Below are positions 54,971-63,875 of a stretch of DNA of 64,000 bases, piece after piece (within the stretch, counting starts at the first letter, position 1; the number at the start of each line of letters is the position of its first letter). The translations under genes were made by a program, and so were the position numbers. Source of the stretch: Bacillus sp. 03113 (lineage in GTDB: Bacteria > Bacillota > Bacilli > Bacillales > Cytobacillaceae); contig NZ_VATK01000013.1 in the NCBI RefSeq assembly GCF_006546985.1, forward strand, positions 62,001 through 126,000, in the 5' to 3' direction. The notes below the pieces were generated by a model. It did no database searches and was not told the origin of the DNA. It saw nothing but the letters and a program-made list of their open reading frames with translations.

Positions 54971-55984
54971 ATGAAGAAAAAGTTATGGGTGCTTCTCGCC
55001 GGTCTTATCGTATGTTTATCCTTGTCTGCATGTGGGACTAAATCACAAGAAGATGTAGTCAAGGACTTAAGTGGGAAAATGGAAAAAATAAAAAGCTATG
55101 AAGCAACAGCGAAAATGACTTTGAAAATGGGAACAGATCCTCAAACCTATGTCGTTCAAGTCTGGCATAAAGAACCCACTTACTACAGAGTGAGCTTGAA
55201 AAATGCTCAAAAAGATCAAAGTCAAATGATTCTTCGGAATGACGAAGGTGTGTATGTTTTAACCCCTGCTCTTAATAAGAGCTTTAAGTTTCAAAGTGAT
55301 TGGCCAGAAAACAGCAGTCAAGCTTATTTATATGAATCTTTAATAAAAGACATTGTTGCAGATAAAGAAGCTAAATTTTCATCAACGGATAAATACTATA
55401 TTTTTGAAACGAAAACCCGTTATCAAAATAATAAAATGCTGCCTTTTCAAGAAGTAACCTTAAATAAAAAGGATTTGTCTCCAGCTACAGTGAAAGTGAT
55501 GGACACAGATGGAAATGCACTTGTAACTGTTAAGTTTTCAGATGTGAAGTTTGATAAAAATTTTACCAAAAAAGATTTTGATATGAAGAAGAATATGACA
55601 GGTGCTCAACTTGAAGTCCCAGTTATGGGTGATGTTGAAGATAAGGCGTTTTCTGTCAAATATCCAACTGAAGAATTTAAAGATGTCAAATTAGTTGAAG
55701 AAAAAGAAGTATCAACGGAAAATGGGAAGCGGGTTATCCTTACGTATGACGGGGCGTTATCATATACTTTAATGGAAGAAAAAGCAGAAGTTGTGCCAGC
55801 TACAGCAGGTCCTACGATCGTGAAAGGAGAGCCAGTCGATTTAGGATTTACTGTCGGTGCTTTATCGAAAAATACTCTTACATGGACATTTCAAGGAGTA
55901 GATTACATGCTTGCCTCCCAAGATCTTAAGAAGGAAGAAATGGCTAGTGTTGCACGCTCAGTTCAAGGGGATGTAAGTAAGTAG
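54971..55984 (+). CDS. ydcC: LolA-like lipoprotein YdcC
   Basis: A 337-residue protein with lipoprotein signal LWVLLAGLIVCLSLSAC (lipobox LSAC), then a LolA/RseB-like beta fold beginning QEDVVKDLSGKMEKIKSYEATAKM. It should be anchored to the outer face of the membrane. In Bacillus it is usually called an outer membrane lipoprotein-sorting protein by homology, though no outer membrane exists. AAAGGAG lies upstream. A terminator follows. Confidence 0.9.
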   Translation: MKKKLWVLLAGLIVCLSLSACGTKSQEDVVKDLSGKMEKIKSYEATAKMTLKMGTDPQTYVVQVWHKEPTYYRVSLKNAQKDQSQMILRNDEGVYVLTPALNKSFKFQSDWPENSSQAYLYESLIKDIVADKEAKFSSTDKYYIFETKTRYQNNKMLPFQEVTLNKKDLSPATVKVMDTDGNALVTVKFSDVKFDKNFTKKDFDMKKNMTGAQLEVPVMGDVEDKAFSVKYPTEEFKDVKLVEEKEVSTENGKRVILTYDGALSYTLMEEKAEVVPATAGPTIVKGEPVDLGFTVGALSKNTLTWTFQGVDYMLASQDLKKEEMASVARSVQGDVSK

Positions 55985-55998
55985 ATATTGATTAACAA

Positions 55999-56027
55999 GC
56001 AGGCTCATTAAGGGAGCCTGTTTTTTA
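55999..56027 (+). terminator. Terminator after ydcC
   Basis: CAGGCTC and GAGCCTG form a stem around a seven-base loop and are followed by TTTTTT. Confidence 0.85.
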
Positions 56028-56109
56028 ATATAAATAGACTAAGTGCTCTTTCCTATTTACTTTCCTAAAAATGTTTGTCAATATAAAAGTGAATTGATTA
56101 GAAGGGGAA

Positions 56110-57282
56110 GTGTATGTTCAGGTGGGAAACGATTTAGGTTATTACCGAGATACATGGGCAGAAATAAATTTGGACCATATTACATATAATGTTACAGAAA
56201 TGAAAAAACGATTGGCGCCTTCCGTTCAATTAATGGCAGTTGTCAAGGCGAATGCATACGGACATGGTGATGTACAGGTAGCGCGCACAGCAATAAAAGC
56301 AGGAGCTACTTATTTAGCAGTTGCCTTTCTTGATGAAGCGATCTCCTTGAGGAAAAAGGGAATTAAAAAGCCTATCCTTGTATTAGGGGCTAGTCGACCA
56401 AATGATATTCAAACAGCTTCAGATTATGATATCACCTTGACTGTATTCCAAGAGGAATGGGTTCGAAATGCGAAAGTCTATTTAAGCGCAGCCTCTCAAA
56501 TCAAAATGCATCTGAAACTAGATACTGGAATGGGCCGAATAGGAATCAAAACTGCTGATGAATTAAAGGGAATAGAACAGGTTATCCTTCAAGACAATCG
56601 GTTTATTTTAGAGGGGATTTTCACTCATTTTGCAACAGCAGATGAACAAGATGCAAGTTATTTTAATGAACAGCTTCAGCGTTTTAATAACTTAATTACC
56701 CATCTAAAAAAATTGCCGAAAATCGTTCATGTAAGCAATAGCGCTGCCTCCTTGCGCTTTCCTCAAGCTCAATTTAATGCCGTTAGATTTGGGATCTCGA
56801 TGTATGGCTTAACGCCTTCGTTAGAAATAGAGTCAGAGCTGCCTTTTCAATTGAAAGAAGCGTTCTCCTTGCATACGAAGATCGTTCATGTAAAAAAGCT
56901 TAAAAAAGGAGAAAAGGTAAGCTATGGTGCTACCTATGAAGCAAAACAAGAAGAATGGATTGCAACCTTACCTATAGGGTATGCTGATGGATGGATTCGA
57001 AAGCTTAGTGGGCAAGAAGTCCTTTTAAATGGTATTAGAATTCCAATTGTAGGAAGAATATGTATGGATCAATGCATGATTAAATTGCCTCAATTTGTTG
57101 AAGTTGGGACAATGGTGACGTTAATTGGAACACAGGGCTCTGATAAAATTTCAGTTAATGAAATTGCAAAACAACTAGATACGATTAATTATGAAGTCGT
57201 ATGTATGATCTCAAATAGAGTTCCCCGATTGTACAATGAATCAGGAAAAAAAGTATTTGCTCATAATTCATTATTAAAATAA
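56110..57282 (+). CDS. alr: Alanine racemase
   Basis: A 390-residue PLP enzyme with the cofactor Lys46 in [11 protein letters not shown] and the catalytic Tyr in [11 protein letters not shown], plus [14 protein letters not shown]. It converts L-Ala to D-Ala for cell wall synthesis. Start choice is uncertain: GTG at 56110 is very close to AAGGGGAA, and GTG at 56122 is far from it. The conserved part begins at [11 protein letters not shown] in either case. Confidence 0.94.
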   Translation: MYVQVGNDLGYYRDTWAEINLDHITYNVTEMKKRLAPSVQLMAVVKANAYGHGDVQVARTAIKAGATYLAVAFLDEAISLRKKGIKKPILVLGASRPNDIQTASDYDITLTVFQEEWVRNAKVYLSAASQIKMHLKLDTGMGRIGIKTADELKGIEQVILQDNRFILEGIFTHFATADEQDASYFNEQLQRFNNLITHLKKLPKIVHVSNSAASLRFPQAQFNAVRFGISMYGLTPSLEIESELPFQLKEAFSLHTKIVHVKKLKKGEKVSYGATYEAKQEEWIATLPIGYADGWIRKLSGQEVLLNGIRIPIVGRICMDQCMIKLPQFVEVGTMVTLIGTQGSDKISVNEIAKQLDTINYEVVCMISNRVPRLYNESGKKVFAHNSLLK

Positions 57283-57401
57283 ATGTTCGAAATTTGTAAT
57301 AAATCGTGAAAAAACTTGATCAATCGTGTTGAAACAAATAAAAGTTATGAATAAAAAGTTATTTTTTTGGTGGATAATACAGAAGAATTGTTAAATGCTC
57401 T

Positions 57402-57429
57402 TTGCACGGGTATTGAATAATGGTATCAT
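57402..57429 (+). promoter_or_regulatory. Candidate promoter of ndoAI-ndoA
   Basis: TTGCAC (57402-57407), a 16-base spacer and TATCAT (57424-57429) lie 51 bases before the ndoAI start. Confidence 0.35.
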
Positions 57430-57479
57430 TAAAAAATGATAGAGATAAAATCGGTGTGTTATGGTGGAGGTGTGTGTTT

Positions 57480-57761
57480 GTGTCAGAATCCGGCGCAACA
57501 ACAGAGATCATGATAAGGTTACCAAAGCATTTATTAACGGAGTTAGATGGCTTTGTAAAACAAGAAAATTTGACTAGAAGCGAGTTTATTTATCAAGCTA
57601 CAAAAATGTATTTACGAGAACGGAAAAAGAGACATATTCGTGAATCTATGAGGCGGGGCTATATGGAAATGGCCAAAATCAATTTAACGATTGCATCTGA
57701 GGCATTTCAAGCAGAATATGAGGCAGAACACACAGTTGAACGTCTTGTAAGCGGAGGATAA
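57480..57761 (+). CDS. ndoAI: Antitoxin EndoAI (ribbon-helix-helix)
   Basis: A 93-residue antitoxin, the same length as B. subtilis EndoAI. The N-terminal ribbon-helix-helix part [18 protein letters not shown] binds DNA and dimerises. The C-terminal [19 protein letters not shown] and [13 protein letters not shown] bind the toxin. GTG at 57480 is 9 bases after GGAGG; a longer upstream frame is not supported. It starts a two-gene operon with ndoA. Confidence 0.94.
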   Translation: MSESGATTEIMIRLPKHLLTELDGFVKQENLTRSEFIYQATKMYLRERKKRHIRESMRRGYMEMAKINLTIASEAFQAEYEAEHTVERLVSGG

Positions 57762-57765
57762 TCCT

Positions 57766-58116
57766 TTGATTGTCAAACGTGGTGACGTTTATTTTGCAGA
57801 CCTATCCCCAGTTGTTGGGTCAGAGCAAGGCGGAGTTCGCCCTGTACTTGTAATCCAAAACGATATAGGGAATCGGTTTAGTCCCACAGTAATCATTGCA
57901 GCGATAACTGCTCAAATTCAAAAAGCAAAGCTGCCCACTCACGTTGAAATTGATGCCAAACGTTATGGTTTTGAAAGAGATTCAGTCATCTTATTGGAAC
58001 AAGTTCGAACAATTGACAAGCAGCGCTTAACCGATAAAATTACACATCTCGATGATGAAATGATGGAAAAAGTGGATGAAGCCTTGCAAATAAGTTTAGG
58101 TCTCATCGAATTTTAG
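57766..58116 (+). CDS. ndoA: mRNA endoribonuclease toxin EndoA (MazF/PemK family)
   Basis: A 116-residue toxin with [31 protein letters not shown] at the start and the conserved [13 protein letters not shown]. It is the same length as B. subtilis EndoA, which cuts RNA at UACAU sites. The start is TTG with a GGAGG-type site inside the antitoxin end. In B. subtilis rsbRA follows; here a terminator and repeats follow. Confidence 0.95.
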   Translation: MIVKRGDVYFADLSPVVGSEQGGVRPVLVIQNDIGNRFSPTVIIAAITAQIQKAKLPTHVEIDAKRYGFERDSVILLEQVRTIDKQRLTDKITHLDDEMMEKVDEALQISLGLIEF

Positions 58117-58117
58117 C

Positions 58118-58152
58118 TAAAAGCACGCTCTTGAAAGAAGAGCGTGCTTTTA
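58118..58152. terminator. Terminator after ndoA
   Basis: TAAAAGCACGCTCTT and AAGAGCGTGCTTTTA form a 15-bp perfect stem. The T tract is short. Confidence 0.75.
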
Positions 58153-58389
58153 AAAAAATACAATTTGTAATTTTCTGTAATAAGAATACTCTTTCCCTAT
58201 TCGTATCAACTGAGGATAATACTATGTGATTTAATCGCGAAACATTCTTACATACTCTTTAGCAATAATATTTGGTTTTGACCTTAACCATATATCTTAA
58301 CATATTGTGTTCCGCCAATAGCAAGCATGCAAATGCTTGTTTTTTTGTCGTTTTAGGAAAAAATTATAAATTAGTTGCCTGTGGGTAAC

Positions 58390-58741
58390 TTTGAAGGTTA
58401 TGTATCGATGTCCAGCGCCTAGCCCTTGTTAAAGATAACCTCATGCCTCTAAAAGTAAGGCTGTTTTCTCAAAGTTTGTTGCTTTTGACATAAAAAACAT
58501 TGGGAGAAACGTTTCGGAGCAGCCTGCATACACGTAGACTCCTGTGGGAAAGTGAGAAAGGCGAGACCCCGCAGGAGCGTATGCGACGAGGAGGCTTGAC
58601 GCTCGCCCACGGAAAGCGAAGTGTATGCAGGCTGCGCGTTTAAAAGCACCATCTATACGAAAACAGCCAAAAGTAAAGAACACTTTTTGAGTCATGAGAA
58701 CATTTTTCTTCAGGGCTGAACAAGGCGCTTGCGCTTTTGTC
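58390..58741 (+). repeat. Mosaic intergenic repeat, copy R7, split by a MITE
   Basis: It starts TTTGAAGGTTATGTATCGATG, then TCCAGCGCCTAGC and the palindromic module shared with R6. That module is interrupted at 58459-58668 by the MITE, resumes as AGAACACTTTTTGAGTCATG, and ends AAGGCGCTTGCGCTTTTGTC. Confidence 0.78.
58459..58668. mobile_element. 210-bp MITE with 8-bp target-site duplication
   Basis: Terminal inverted repeats are GGCTGTTTTC (58459-58468) and GAAAACAGCC (58659-58668). Both sides carry the direct repeat AAAAGTAA (58451-58458 and 58669-58676). Inside, GCAGCCTGCATACAC (58519-58533) and GTGTATGCAGGCTGC (58621-58635) form a 15-bp inverted repeat around further complementary blocks (CTCCTGTGGG, CCCCGCAGGAG). 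No transposase is encoded. The GGCT ends and 8-bp duplication suggest mobilisation by an ISL3-type transposase, an inference. Confidence 0.8.
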
Positions 58742-58765
58742 CTTTAGGAGAGTTAACGTTGACAG

Positions 58766-58791
58766 GTTTAAGCTAATTCAACATTGGGTAT
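58766..58791 (+). promoter_or_regulatory. Sigma-B promoter of rsbV-rsbW-sigB
   Basis: GTTTAA (58766-58771), a 14-base spacer and GGGTAT (58786-58791) match the sigma-B consensus GTTTAA-N12-15-GGGWAT. It lies 39 bases before rsbV, the place of the autoregulatory sigma-B promoter in B. subtilis. Confidence 0.88.
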
Positions 58792-58830
58792 TAAATAGAA
58801 GCAATTGAAAAATTAAGAGGTGGGTCTAAT

Positions 58831-59163
58831 ATGAATATGGCGATTGAAGTTAAGGAACAGGATCTCCTTGTAGAAGTAAAGGTAATTGGTGAAATTGATG
58901 CCTATACAGCACCGATTCTTCGAGATAGAATCTTTCCTTTGTCTGAAAAGAATAACGTCGTGATGATTGTTGACCTTTCGAAAGTTTCCTATCTAGATAG
59001 TACAGGTTTAGGAATATTTATCGGTATCTTTAAAAATATACGTTCGCAAAATGGGGAATTTAAAATAATGGGCTTATCAGAACGATTAAAAAGACTATTT
59101 GATATTACGGGACTTGCTGATGTATTTGATATTACCAGCAAGATTGAGGGTGGAATTCGGTGA
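58831..59163 (+). CDS. rsbV: Anti-anti-sigma factor RsbV
   Basis: A 110-residue STAS protein with the phosphorylatable serine in VSYLDSTGLGIF. Unphosphorylated RsbV binds RsbW and frees sigma-B. AGAGGTGGG lies upstream of the ATG. It is the first gene after the sigma-B promoter and overlaps rsbW by four bases. Confidence 0.94.
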   Translation: MNMAIEVKEQDLLVEVKVIGEIDAYTAPILRDRIFPLSEKNNVVMIVDLSKVSYLDSTGLGIFIGIFKNIRSQNGEFKIMGLSERLKRLFDITGLADVFDITSKIEGGIR

Positions 59164-59624
59164 ATACACTATGTGATTATATAGAAATGAAGATTCCGGC
59201 CAAACCAGAATACGTTGGGGTTATTCGATTAACACTTTCTGGAATTGCTAGTCGTTTAGGATTTTCATACGATGAAATTGAGGACTTAAAAATTGCTACA
59301 AGTGAAGCTTGTACAAATGCGGTTCAGCATGCCTACAAATTAACTGGTCGTGGCGAAGTAATGGTAGGATTTGGTCTATATAAAAATAGACTTGAAGTAA
59401 CGGTAGCCGATACTGGTGAAAGCTTTGATTTCCACACCTCACAAAAGGAGTGCGGGCCTTATAACCAAAAAGAATTTTTACGAGAAGGAGGATTAGGCCT
59501 ATATCTTATAGAAGCCTTAATGGATGAAGTGAAGGTCCATCATGAAGAAGGTGTAACGGTCTTAATGACGAAATACCTAGAGGGAGAGCAGGTGGGGAGC
59601 GATGCGAAAACCATCTCAACCTAG
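59160..59624 (+). CDS. rsbW: Anti-sigma-B factor and serine kinase RsbW
   Basis: A 154-residue GHKL-fold kinase with the N box ATSEACTNAVQHAY, the G1-like VADTGESFD and EGGLGLYLIEALMD. It phosphorylates RsbV and sequesters sigma-B. The GTG start overlaps the rsbV stop (GTGA). It overlaps sigB by 23 bases. Confidence 0.94.
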   Translation: MNTLCDYIEMKIPAKPEYVGVIRLTLSGIASRLGFSYDEIEDLKIATSEACTNAVQHAYKLTGRGEVMVGFGLYKNRLEVTVADTGESFDFHTSQKECGPYNQKEFLREGGLGLYLIEALMDEVKVHHEEGVTVLMTKYLEGEQVGSDAKTIST

Positions 59625-60399
59625 AGATCGAATATCAGGTGAAGCCATCAATCAATTGATCAAACAGTATCAGCTTGATCATGATCAAAATGCTCAGGAT
59701 GCGCTTGTTCTTCACTATCAGGGTCTCGTAGAATCAATTGCACGAAAATATTCAAAAGGGAAATCATTTTATGAAGATATATTTCAGGTAGGAGTAATTG
59801 GACTATTAGGTGCTATTCGTCGTTATGATGAAAAGTATGGGAAAAGCTTCGAAGCATTTGCTGTTCCGACGATCATTGGTGAAATTAAACGATTTTTAAG
59901 AGATAAGACATGGAGTGTCCATGTCCCAAGAAGAATTAAAGAGCTAGGGCCAAAAATAAAGACAACCGCAGAGAAGTTAACCATTACTCTTCAACGTTCT
60001 CCTAAAGTAGAGGAGATTGCAAGAGAGTTAGATGTATCAGAAGAAGAGATTTTAGAGACGATGGAAATGGGAAGAAGCTATCAAGCTTTATCAGTAGATC
60101 GCTCAATAGAAGCTGATACAGAGGGTGGAACGATTACACTCCTTGATATTGTAGGAAATGTCGATGACGGATTTGAAAAAGTAAATCAAAAAATGGTATT
60201 AGAAAAAATTCTCCATGTCTTAACGGAACGAGAAAAAGAAATTATTCAATATACGTATTTAGAAAATATGAGTCAAAAGGATGTAGGTGATCGCTTAGGA
60301 ATTTCACAGATGCACGTATCTCGTCTGCAGCGAAGAGCGATCACCAAGCTTCAAAACGCCATCAATGATGAACCGAAAAATACGGAATGTCTATCATAA
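59602..60399 (+). CDS. sigB: RNA polymerase sigma factor SigB
   Basis: A 265-residue sigma-70 family group 3 factor. Region 2 has YEDIFQVGVIGLLGAIRRYD and FEAFAVPTIIGEIKRFLRDK with VHVPRRIKE. Region 4 ends with LTEREKEIIQYTYLENMSQ and a helix-turn-helix. It directs the general stress regulon. The gene starts inside rsbW after GGTGGGG. rsbX, normally next in B. subtilis, is not present. Confidence 0.95.
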   Translation: MRKPSQPRDRISGEAINQLIKQYQLDHDQNAQDALVLHYQGLVESIARKYSKGKSFYEDIFQVGVIGLLGAIRRYDEKYGKSFEAFAVPTIIGEIKRFLRDKTWSVHVPRRIKELGPKIKTTAEKLTITLQRSPKVEEIARELDVSEEEILETMEMGRSYQALSVDRSIEADTEGGTITLLDIVGNVDDGFEKVNQKMVLEKILHVLTEREKEIIQYTYLENMSQKDVGDRLGISQMHVSRLQRRAITKLQNAINDEPKNTECLS

Positions 60400-60536
60400 G
60401 TGAATCTAAAAACATATCCTTAAGCAAGGTGCTGCTGTGACTATGTTGAAAATTGACATAATAACCAAAGAAATGGTTTATTGCCGTGTTAGAAATATGC
60501 GTTTTTCTTCTTTATACCCCACTTGAAAAACTAATA

Positions 60537-60567
60537 AACCCTCTACAAGTTAGAGGATTTTTATTTG
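60537..60567 (+). terminator. Probable terminator of the sigB operon
   Basis: ACCCTCTA and TAGAGGAT form a stem around CAAGT and are followed by TTTTATTT. Confidence 0.65.
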
Positions 60568-60853
60568 GAATACCTCAAATATATTATACACATCGATTAT
60601 CTTACGAATCTGAAACTAAATTTTTATGTATTCAAATGGACTTTTCATTATACAAGATAAATTCATTAATAAAAAAATCCGGATCATTTAAAGAATGTGA
60701 GTAAAGAAATAAATCATTATTTAGCAGGGAAGATGATTTATTCCCTTCTTCCCACTGAGTTTCGCCCTGCACGCTTGAGGAAGGGGGCTTCTTTCGGAAA
60801 TTCTTTAAATCTGCTAATATTATTACACAAAAGAAATGTTGGAGGATTGACTT
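60568..60853. other. Intergenic leader before tex
   Basis: No supported gene. It holds a G/C-rich stretch near 60740-60790 with partly complementary CCCTTCTTCCC and GAGGAAGGGGGC that could form a leader hairpin. No riboswitch or T-box landmark is recognised. Confidence 0.4.
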
Positions 60854-63028
60854 TTGGAACAAAAAAATGAGAAACAAGAAGAATTATTGAAATTAATCTC
60901 TAATGAGCTAGCTATTTCATTCATGCAAGTAAAAAGTGTAATCACACTATTAAATGATGGGAATACCGTCCCTTTTATTGCGCGATATCGCAAGGAGCAA
61001 ACGGGAGCTCTTGATGAAGTTCAAATAAGAAGTGTAATGGAGCGGTGGCAGTACATACAAAACCTTGAACAACGTAAGGAAGAGGTTATCCGAATTATTG
61101 AAGAACAAGGCAAATTAACAAAAGAGCTGCACGTGCAAATTGAAAAAGCCGTGAAATTGCAGGAAGTAGAAGATTTGTATCGCCCTTATAAACAAAAGCG
61201 TCGTACGAAAGCAACCGTTGCAAAAGAAAAGGGATTAGAGCCGTTAGCAAAATGGATGCTGACCTTTCCTATAGATGGATCAATAGAAGAAAAATCAAAA
61301 GAATTTCTTTCTGAAGAAAAACAAGTCTTTTCGATAGAAGAAGCTCTATCTGGAGCGAAGGATATTATTGCTGAATGGGTATCAGATGATGCAGAAAGCA
61401 GGAAATGGATTCGGAAGGAAACTGTAAGAACGGGCATGATCGAATCTGTTGTAAAAGAAAATCATATTGATGAGAAAAAAGTATATGAAATGTACTACGA
61501 GTTTTCAGAGGCTATTCAGAAAATTGTGCCTCACAGAACACTAGCGTTAAATCGTGGTGAAAAGGAAGAGATACTGCGAATTAATATAAAACCAAACGTT
61601 GAACCAATTTTGAATTTTTTGTCAAAAAAGTGGATTAAAAATCAACACTCCATTTCTACAAAAAATGTGGCCGAAGCAATTGAAGATGGCTATAAAAGAT
61701 TGATTCAGCCTTCAATAGAAAGAGAAATTAGAAACGAACTAACTGAAAAAGCAGAAGAGCAAGCAATTCATATTTTTTCTGAAAACTTGCGGAAACTATT
61801 GCTCCAGCCTCCATTAAAGGGGAAAATCGTCTTAGGAGTTGACCCTGCATATCGAACAGGATGTAAGTTGGCGTTGGTAAATGAAACTGGGAAGGTATTA
61901 AAAATTGATGTCATATATCCACATCCTCCAGTCTCTAAAGAAAAAGAGGCACGCAATACATTTCTCCGTATTTTACAAGAACATCAAGTTGAGATGATTG
62001 CTATAGGAAACGGAACGGCTTCAAGAGAAACAGAACAATTTGTCGCAGATATTATTAAAGAGTATCCTAAAGAGATTTCTTACATCATTGTGAATGAGGC
62101 TGGGGCAAGCGTTTATTCAGCTTCAGATATTGCTCGAGAGGAATTTCCAGAATTTCAGGTGGAAGAAAGAAGTGCTGTTTCCATTGCTAGGCGTATACAG
62201 GATCCGTTAGCTGAACTCGTGAAAATCGACCCTAAATCTGTAGGTGTTGGACAATATCAGCATGATGTTTCTCAAAAAAAATTGACAGATTCGCTAACAT
62301 TTGTAGTTGAAACAACTGTTAACCAAGTTGGGGTCAATGTTAATACAGCATCTTCTTCACTTCTTCAATATGTTGCAGGGCTTTCAAAAACGGTTGCAAA
62401 TAATATAGTCAAAAAAAGAGAAGAGGAAGGGAAATTCACCAAGCGATCTCAATTAAAAAAAATCCCAAGGCTTGGTGCGAAAACATATGAACAAGCGATC
62501 GGATTTTTAAGAATTATAGATGGAAAAGAACCGTTAGATCGTACTGGCATCCATCCAGAAAGCTATGAAGAGGTTAAAAAAATACTTGAGGCGTTAGGGT
62601 TTTCTACTGCCGACATCGGAACCAATGAACTACGAGAAGCCCTTTCAAAATTAAATATTCGTGAATTATCAAAAGAAATTGTTATCGGAGAGCTAACACT
62701 AAAAGATATTATAGAGGCATTAATGCGACCTGAAAGAGATCCAAGAGACGATCTTCCAAAGCCGCTACTTAAAAAAGATGTGTTAAAATTGGAGGATTTG
62801 AAGACAGGAATGGAGCTGCAAGGAACAGTTCGTAATGTTGTTGACTTTGGAGCTTTTATTGATATAGGTGTTAAACAAGATGGTCTTGTGCATATTTCAA
62901 AGCTTAGCCGTAAATTTGTCAAACATCCCCTTGATATCGTTGCGGTTGGAGATGTTGTAAAAGTATGGGTTGATTCAGTAGACATCCATAAAAGCAGAGT
63001 GGCTTTAACGATGCTATCTCCAGACTAA
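60854..63028 (+). CDS. tex: Tex-family RNA-binding protein
   Basis: A 724-residue Tex protein. N-terminal helical region has VPFIARYRKEQTGALDEVQIR. The YqgF-like domain near residues 325-450 has LGVDPAYRTGCKLALV. Helix-hairpin-helix repeats follow near 490-560 (YQHDVSQKKL and LKKIPRLGAKTYEQAIGFLRI). A C-terminal S1 domain near 650-720 has GTVRNVVDFGAFIDIGVKQDGLVHIS. It acts on nucleic acids in transcription. The start is TTG after TTGGAGG. Matches ydcI. Confidence 0.94.
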   Translation: MEQKNEKQEELLKLISNELAISFMQVKSVITLLNDGNTVPFIARYRKEQTGALDEVQIRSVMERWQYIQNLEQRKEEVIRIIEEQGKLTKELHVQIEKAVKLQEVEDLYRPYKQKRRTKATVAKEKGLEPLAKWMLTFPIDGSIEEKSKEFLSEEKQVFSIEEALSGAKDIIAEWVSDDAESRKWIRKETVRTGMIESVVKENHIDEKKVYEMYYEFSEAIQKIVPHRTLALNRGEKEEILRINIKPNVEPILNFLSKKWIKNQHSISTKNVAEAIEDGYKRLIQPSIEREIRNELTEKAEEQAIHIFSENLRKLLLQPPLKGKIVLGVDPAYRTGCKLALVNETGKVLKIDVIYPHPPVSKEKEARNTFLRILQEHQVEMIAIGNGTASRETEQFVADIIKEYPKEISYIIVNEAGASVYSASDIAREEFPEFQVEERSAVSIARRIQDPLAELVKIDPKSVGVGQYQHDVSQKKLTDSLTFVVETTVNQVGVNVNTASSSLLQYVAGLSKTVANNIVKKREEEGKFTKRSQLKKIPRLGAKTYEQAIGFLRIIDGKEPLDRTGIHPESYEEVKKILEALGFSTADIGTNELREALSKLNIRELSKEIVIGELTLKDIIEALMRPERDPRDDLPKPLLKKDVLKLEDLKTGMELQGTVRNVVDFGAFIDIGVKQDGLVHISKLSRKFVKHPLDIVAVGDVVKVWVDSVDIHKSRVALTMLSPD

Positions 63029-63053
63029 GTTTAATACAAAGCGTTACTTTTCA

Positions 63054-63082
63054 TAAACACTGCTTAAGAGCGGTGTTTTTTT
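63054..63082. terminator. Terminator shared by tex and cmpA
   Basis: AAACACTGC pairs with GCGGTGTTT and is followed by TTTTC on the plus strand. The stem overlaps the end of cmpA. Confidence 0.65.
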
Positions 63083-63177
63083 CTGTAGAAATACCAGCAT
63101 TGATTTAACAACTTTATCTGATATCGATTTTTTTCATAAAAGGCTCTTTGTATTTGATTTTGAAACCATTGTGGCAT
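63064..63177 (-). CDS. cmpA: Cortex morphogenetic protein CmpA
   Basis: A 37-residue protein ending YQIKLLNQCWYFYRKKHRS, nearly identical to the end of B. subtilis CmpA (also 37 residues). In B. subtilis CmpA works with SpoIVA and ClpXP in a checkpoint on spore cortex assembly. The ATG at 63177 is preceded by GGGAGG; a longer frame to 63258 lacks support. Its presence indicates a spore former. Confidence 0.92.
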   Translation of the reverse strand: MPQWFQNQIQRAFYEKNRYQIKLLNQCWYFYRKKHRS

Positions 63178-63337
63178 ATTAAAACCTCCCGGGATTAATC
63201 TGAAAAGGTACCAATAATGTATGCTATAATAGGTTGTCATGTTCATATTCCTAACCAATATATGATTTGCGTGAGAAATGCTAGTGTATGAACAACAAAC
63301 TTCGCAGTTGCTGGGAATAATGAAAGGATGAATGGAA

Positions 63338-63814
63338 ATGGATAATGAACAGCTTCAATTGATGGTGGAAGAAATTTCTTCTGATTACTTTTCAAAACCT
63401 TTTATTCATAAAGCATATTTTAATGATAGATTAAGAACAACTGGCGGACGATACATGCTTCAAACGCACAATATCGAAATTAATAAAAAATACTATGTCC
63501 AATTTGGCAGAGATGAATTAGAAGGAATCATAAAGCACGAGCTTTGTCACTATCATTTACACATAGAGAAAAAAGGTTATCGGCATAAGGATCATGATTT
63601 TAAATCTCTTATGAAAAAAGTGGGTGCACCTAGGTATTGTTCTACATTGCCTGGAACTGAAAAAAGAATAAAAAGAGGAGGGCAGTTGATATATGCTTGT
63701 AAAAAATGTCATCAAATTTATAAAAGAACTCGAAAAGTAAATACAAAAAAATACGTGTGTGGCCATTGCAAAGGGGCGTTAGTTTTAATTTCGAGATCAG
63801 AATTTAGAGAGTAG
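63338..63814 (+). CDS. ydcK: SprT-family zinc metalloprotein YdcK
   Basis: A 158-residue SprT-like protein with the HExxH site IIKHELCHYHLH, LRTTGGRYMLQTHNIEIN, and a C-terminal zinc ribbon CKKCHQIYKRTRK with CGHC. The ATG at 63338 is 9 bases after AAGGA; the ATG at 63332 is closer. The substrate in bacteria is unknown. It lies before a tRNA gene as in B. subtilis. Confidence 0.9.
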   Translation: MDNEQLQLMVEEISSDYFSKPFIHKAYFNDRLRTTGGRYMLQTHNIEINKKYYVQFGRDELEGIIKHELCHYHLHIEKKGYRHKDHDFKSLMKKVGAPRYCSTLPGTEKRIKRGGQLIYACKKCHQIYKRTRKVNTKKYVCGHCKGALVLISRSEFRE

Positions 63815-63846
63815 TTTACTGTTTAAAAAAATATTTAAATTTATTC

Positions 63847-63875
63847 TTGACTTTTTATATACAGGTTTTTATAAT
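63847..63875 (+). promoter_or_regulatory. Strong sigma-A promoter before the tRNA gene
   Basis: TTGACT (63847-63852), a 17-base spacer and TATAAT (63870-63875) are near consensus, 64 bases before the tRNA-like sequence, as expected for a tRNA operon. Confidence 0.8.

Noticed and set aside
58441-58695. Minus-strand frames of 67 and 84 codons between ndoA and rsbV
   Set aside because: They lie within the MITE and its flanks and follow repeat structure, not protein structure.
5661-58741. Repeats considered as a CRISPR array or REP clusters
   Set aside because: Copies are kilobases apart, 70-350 bp long, and lack regular short repeats with spacers; no cas genes are present.
60486-60704. 72-codon reading frame after sigB
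   Set aside because: It spans the probable sigB terminator, has no ribosome site and shows no RsbX-like motif.
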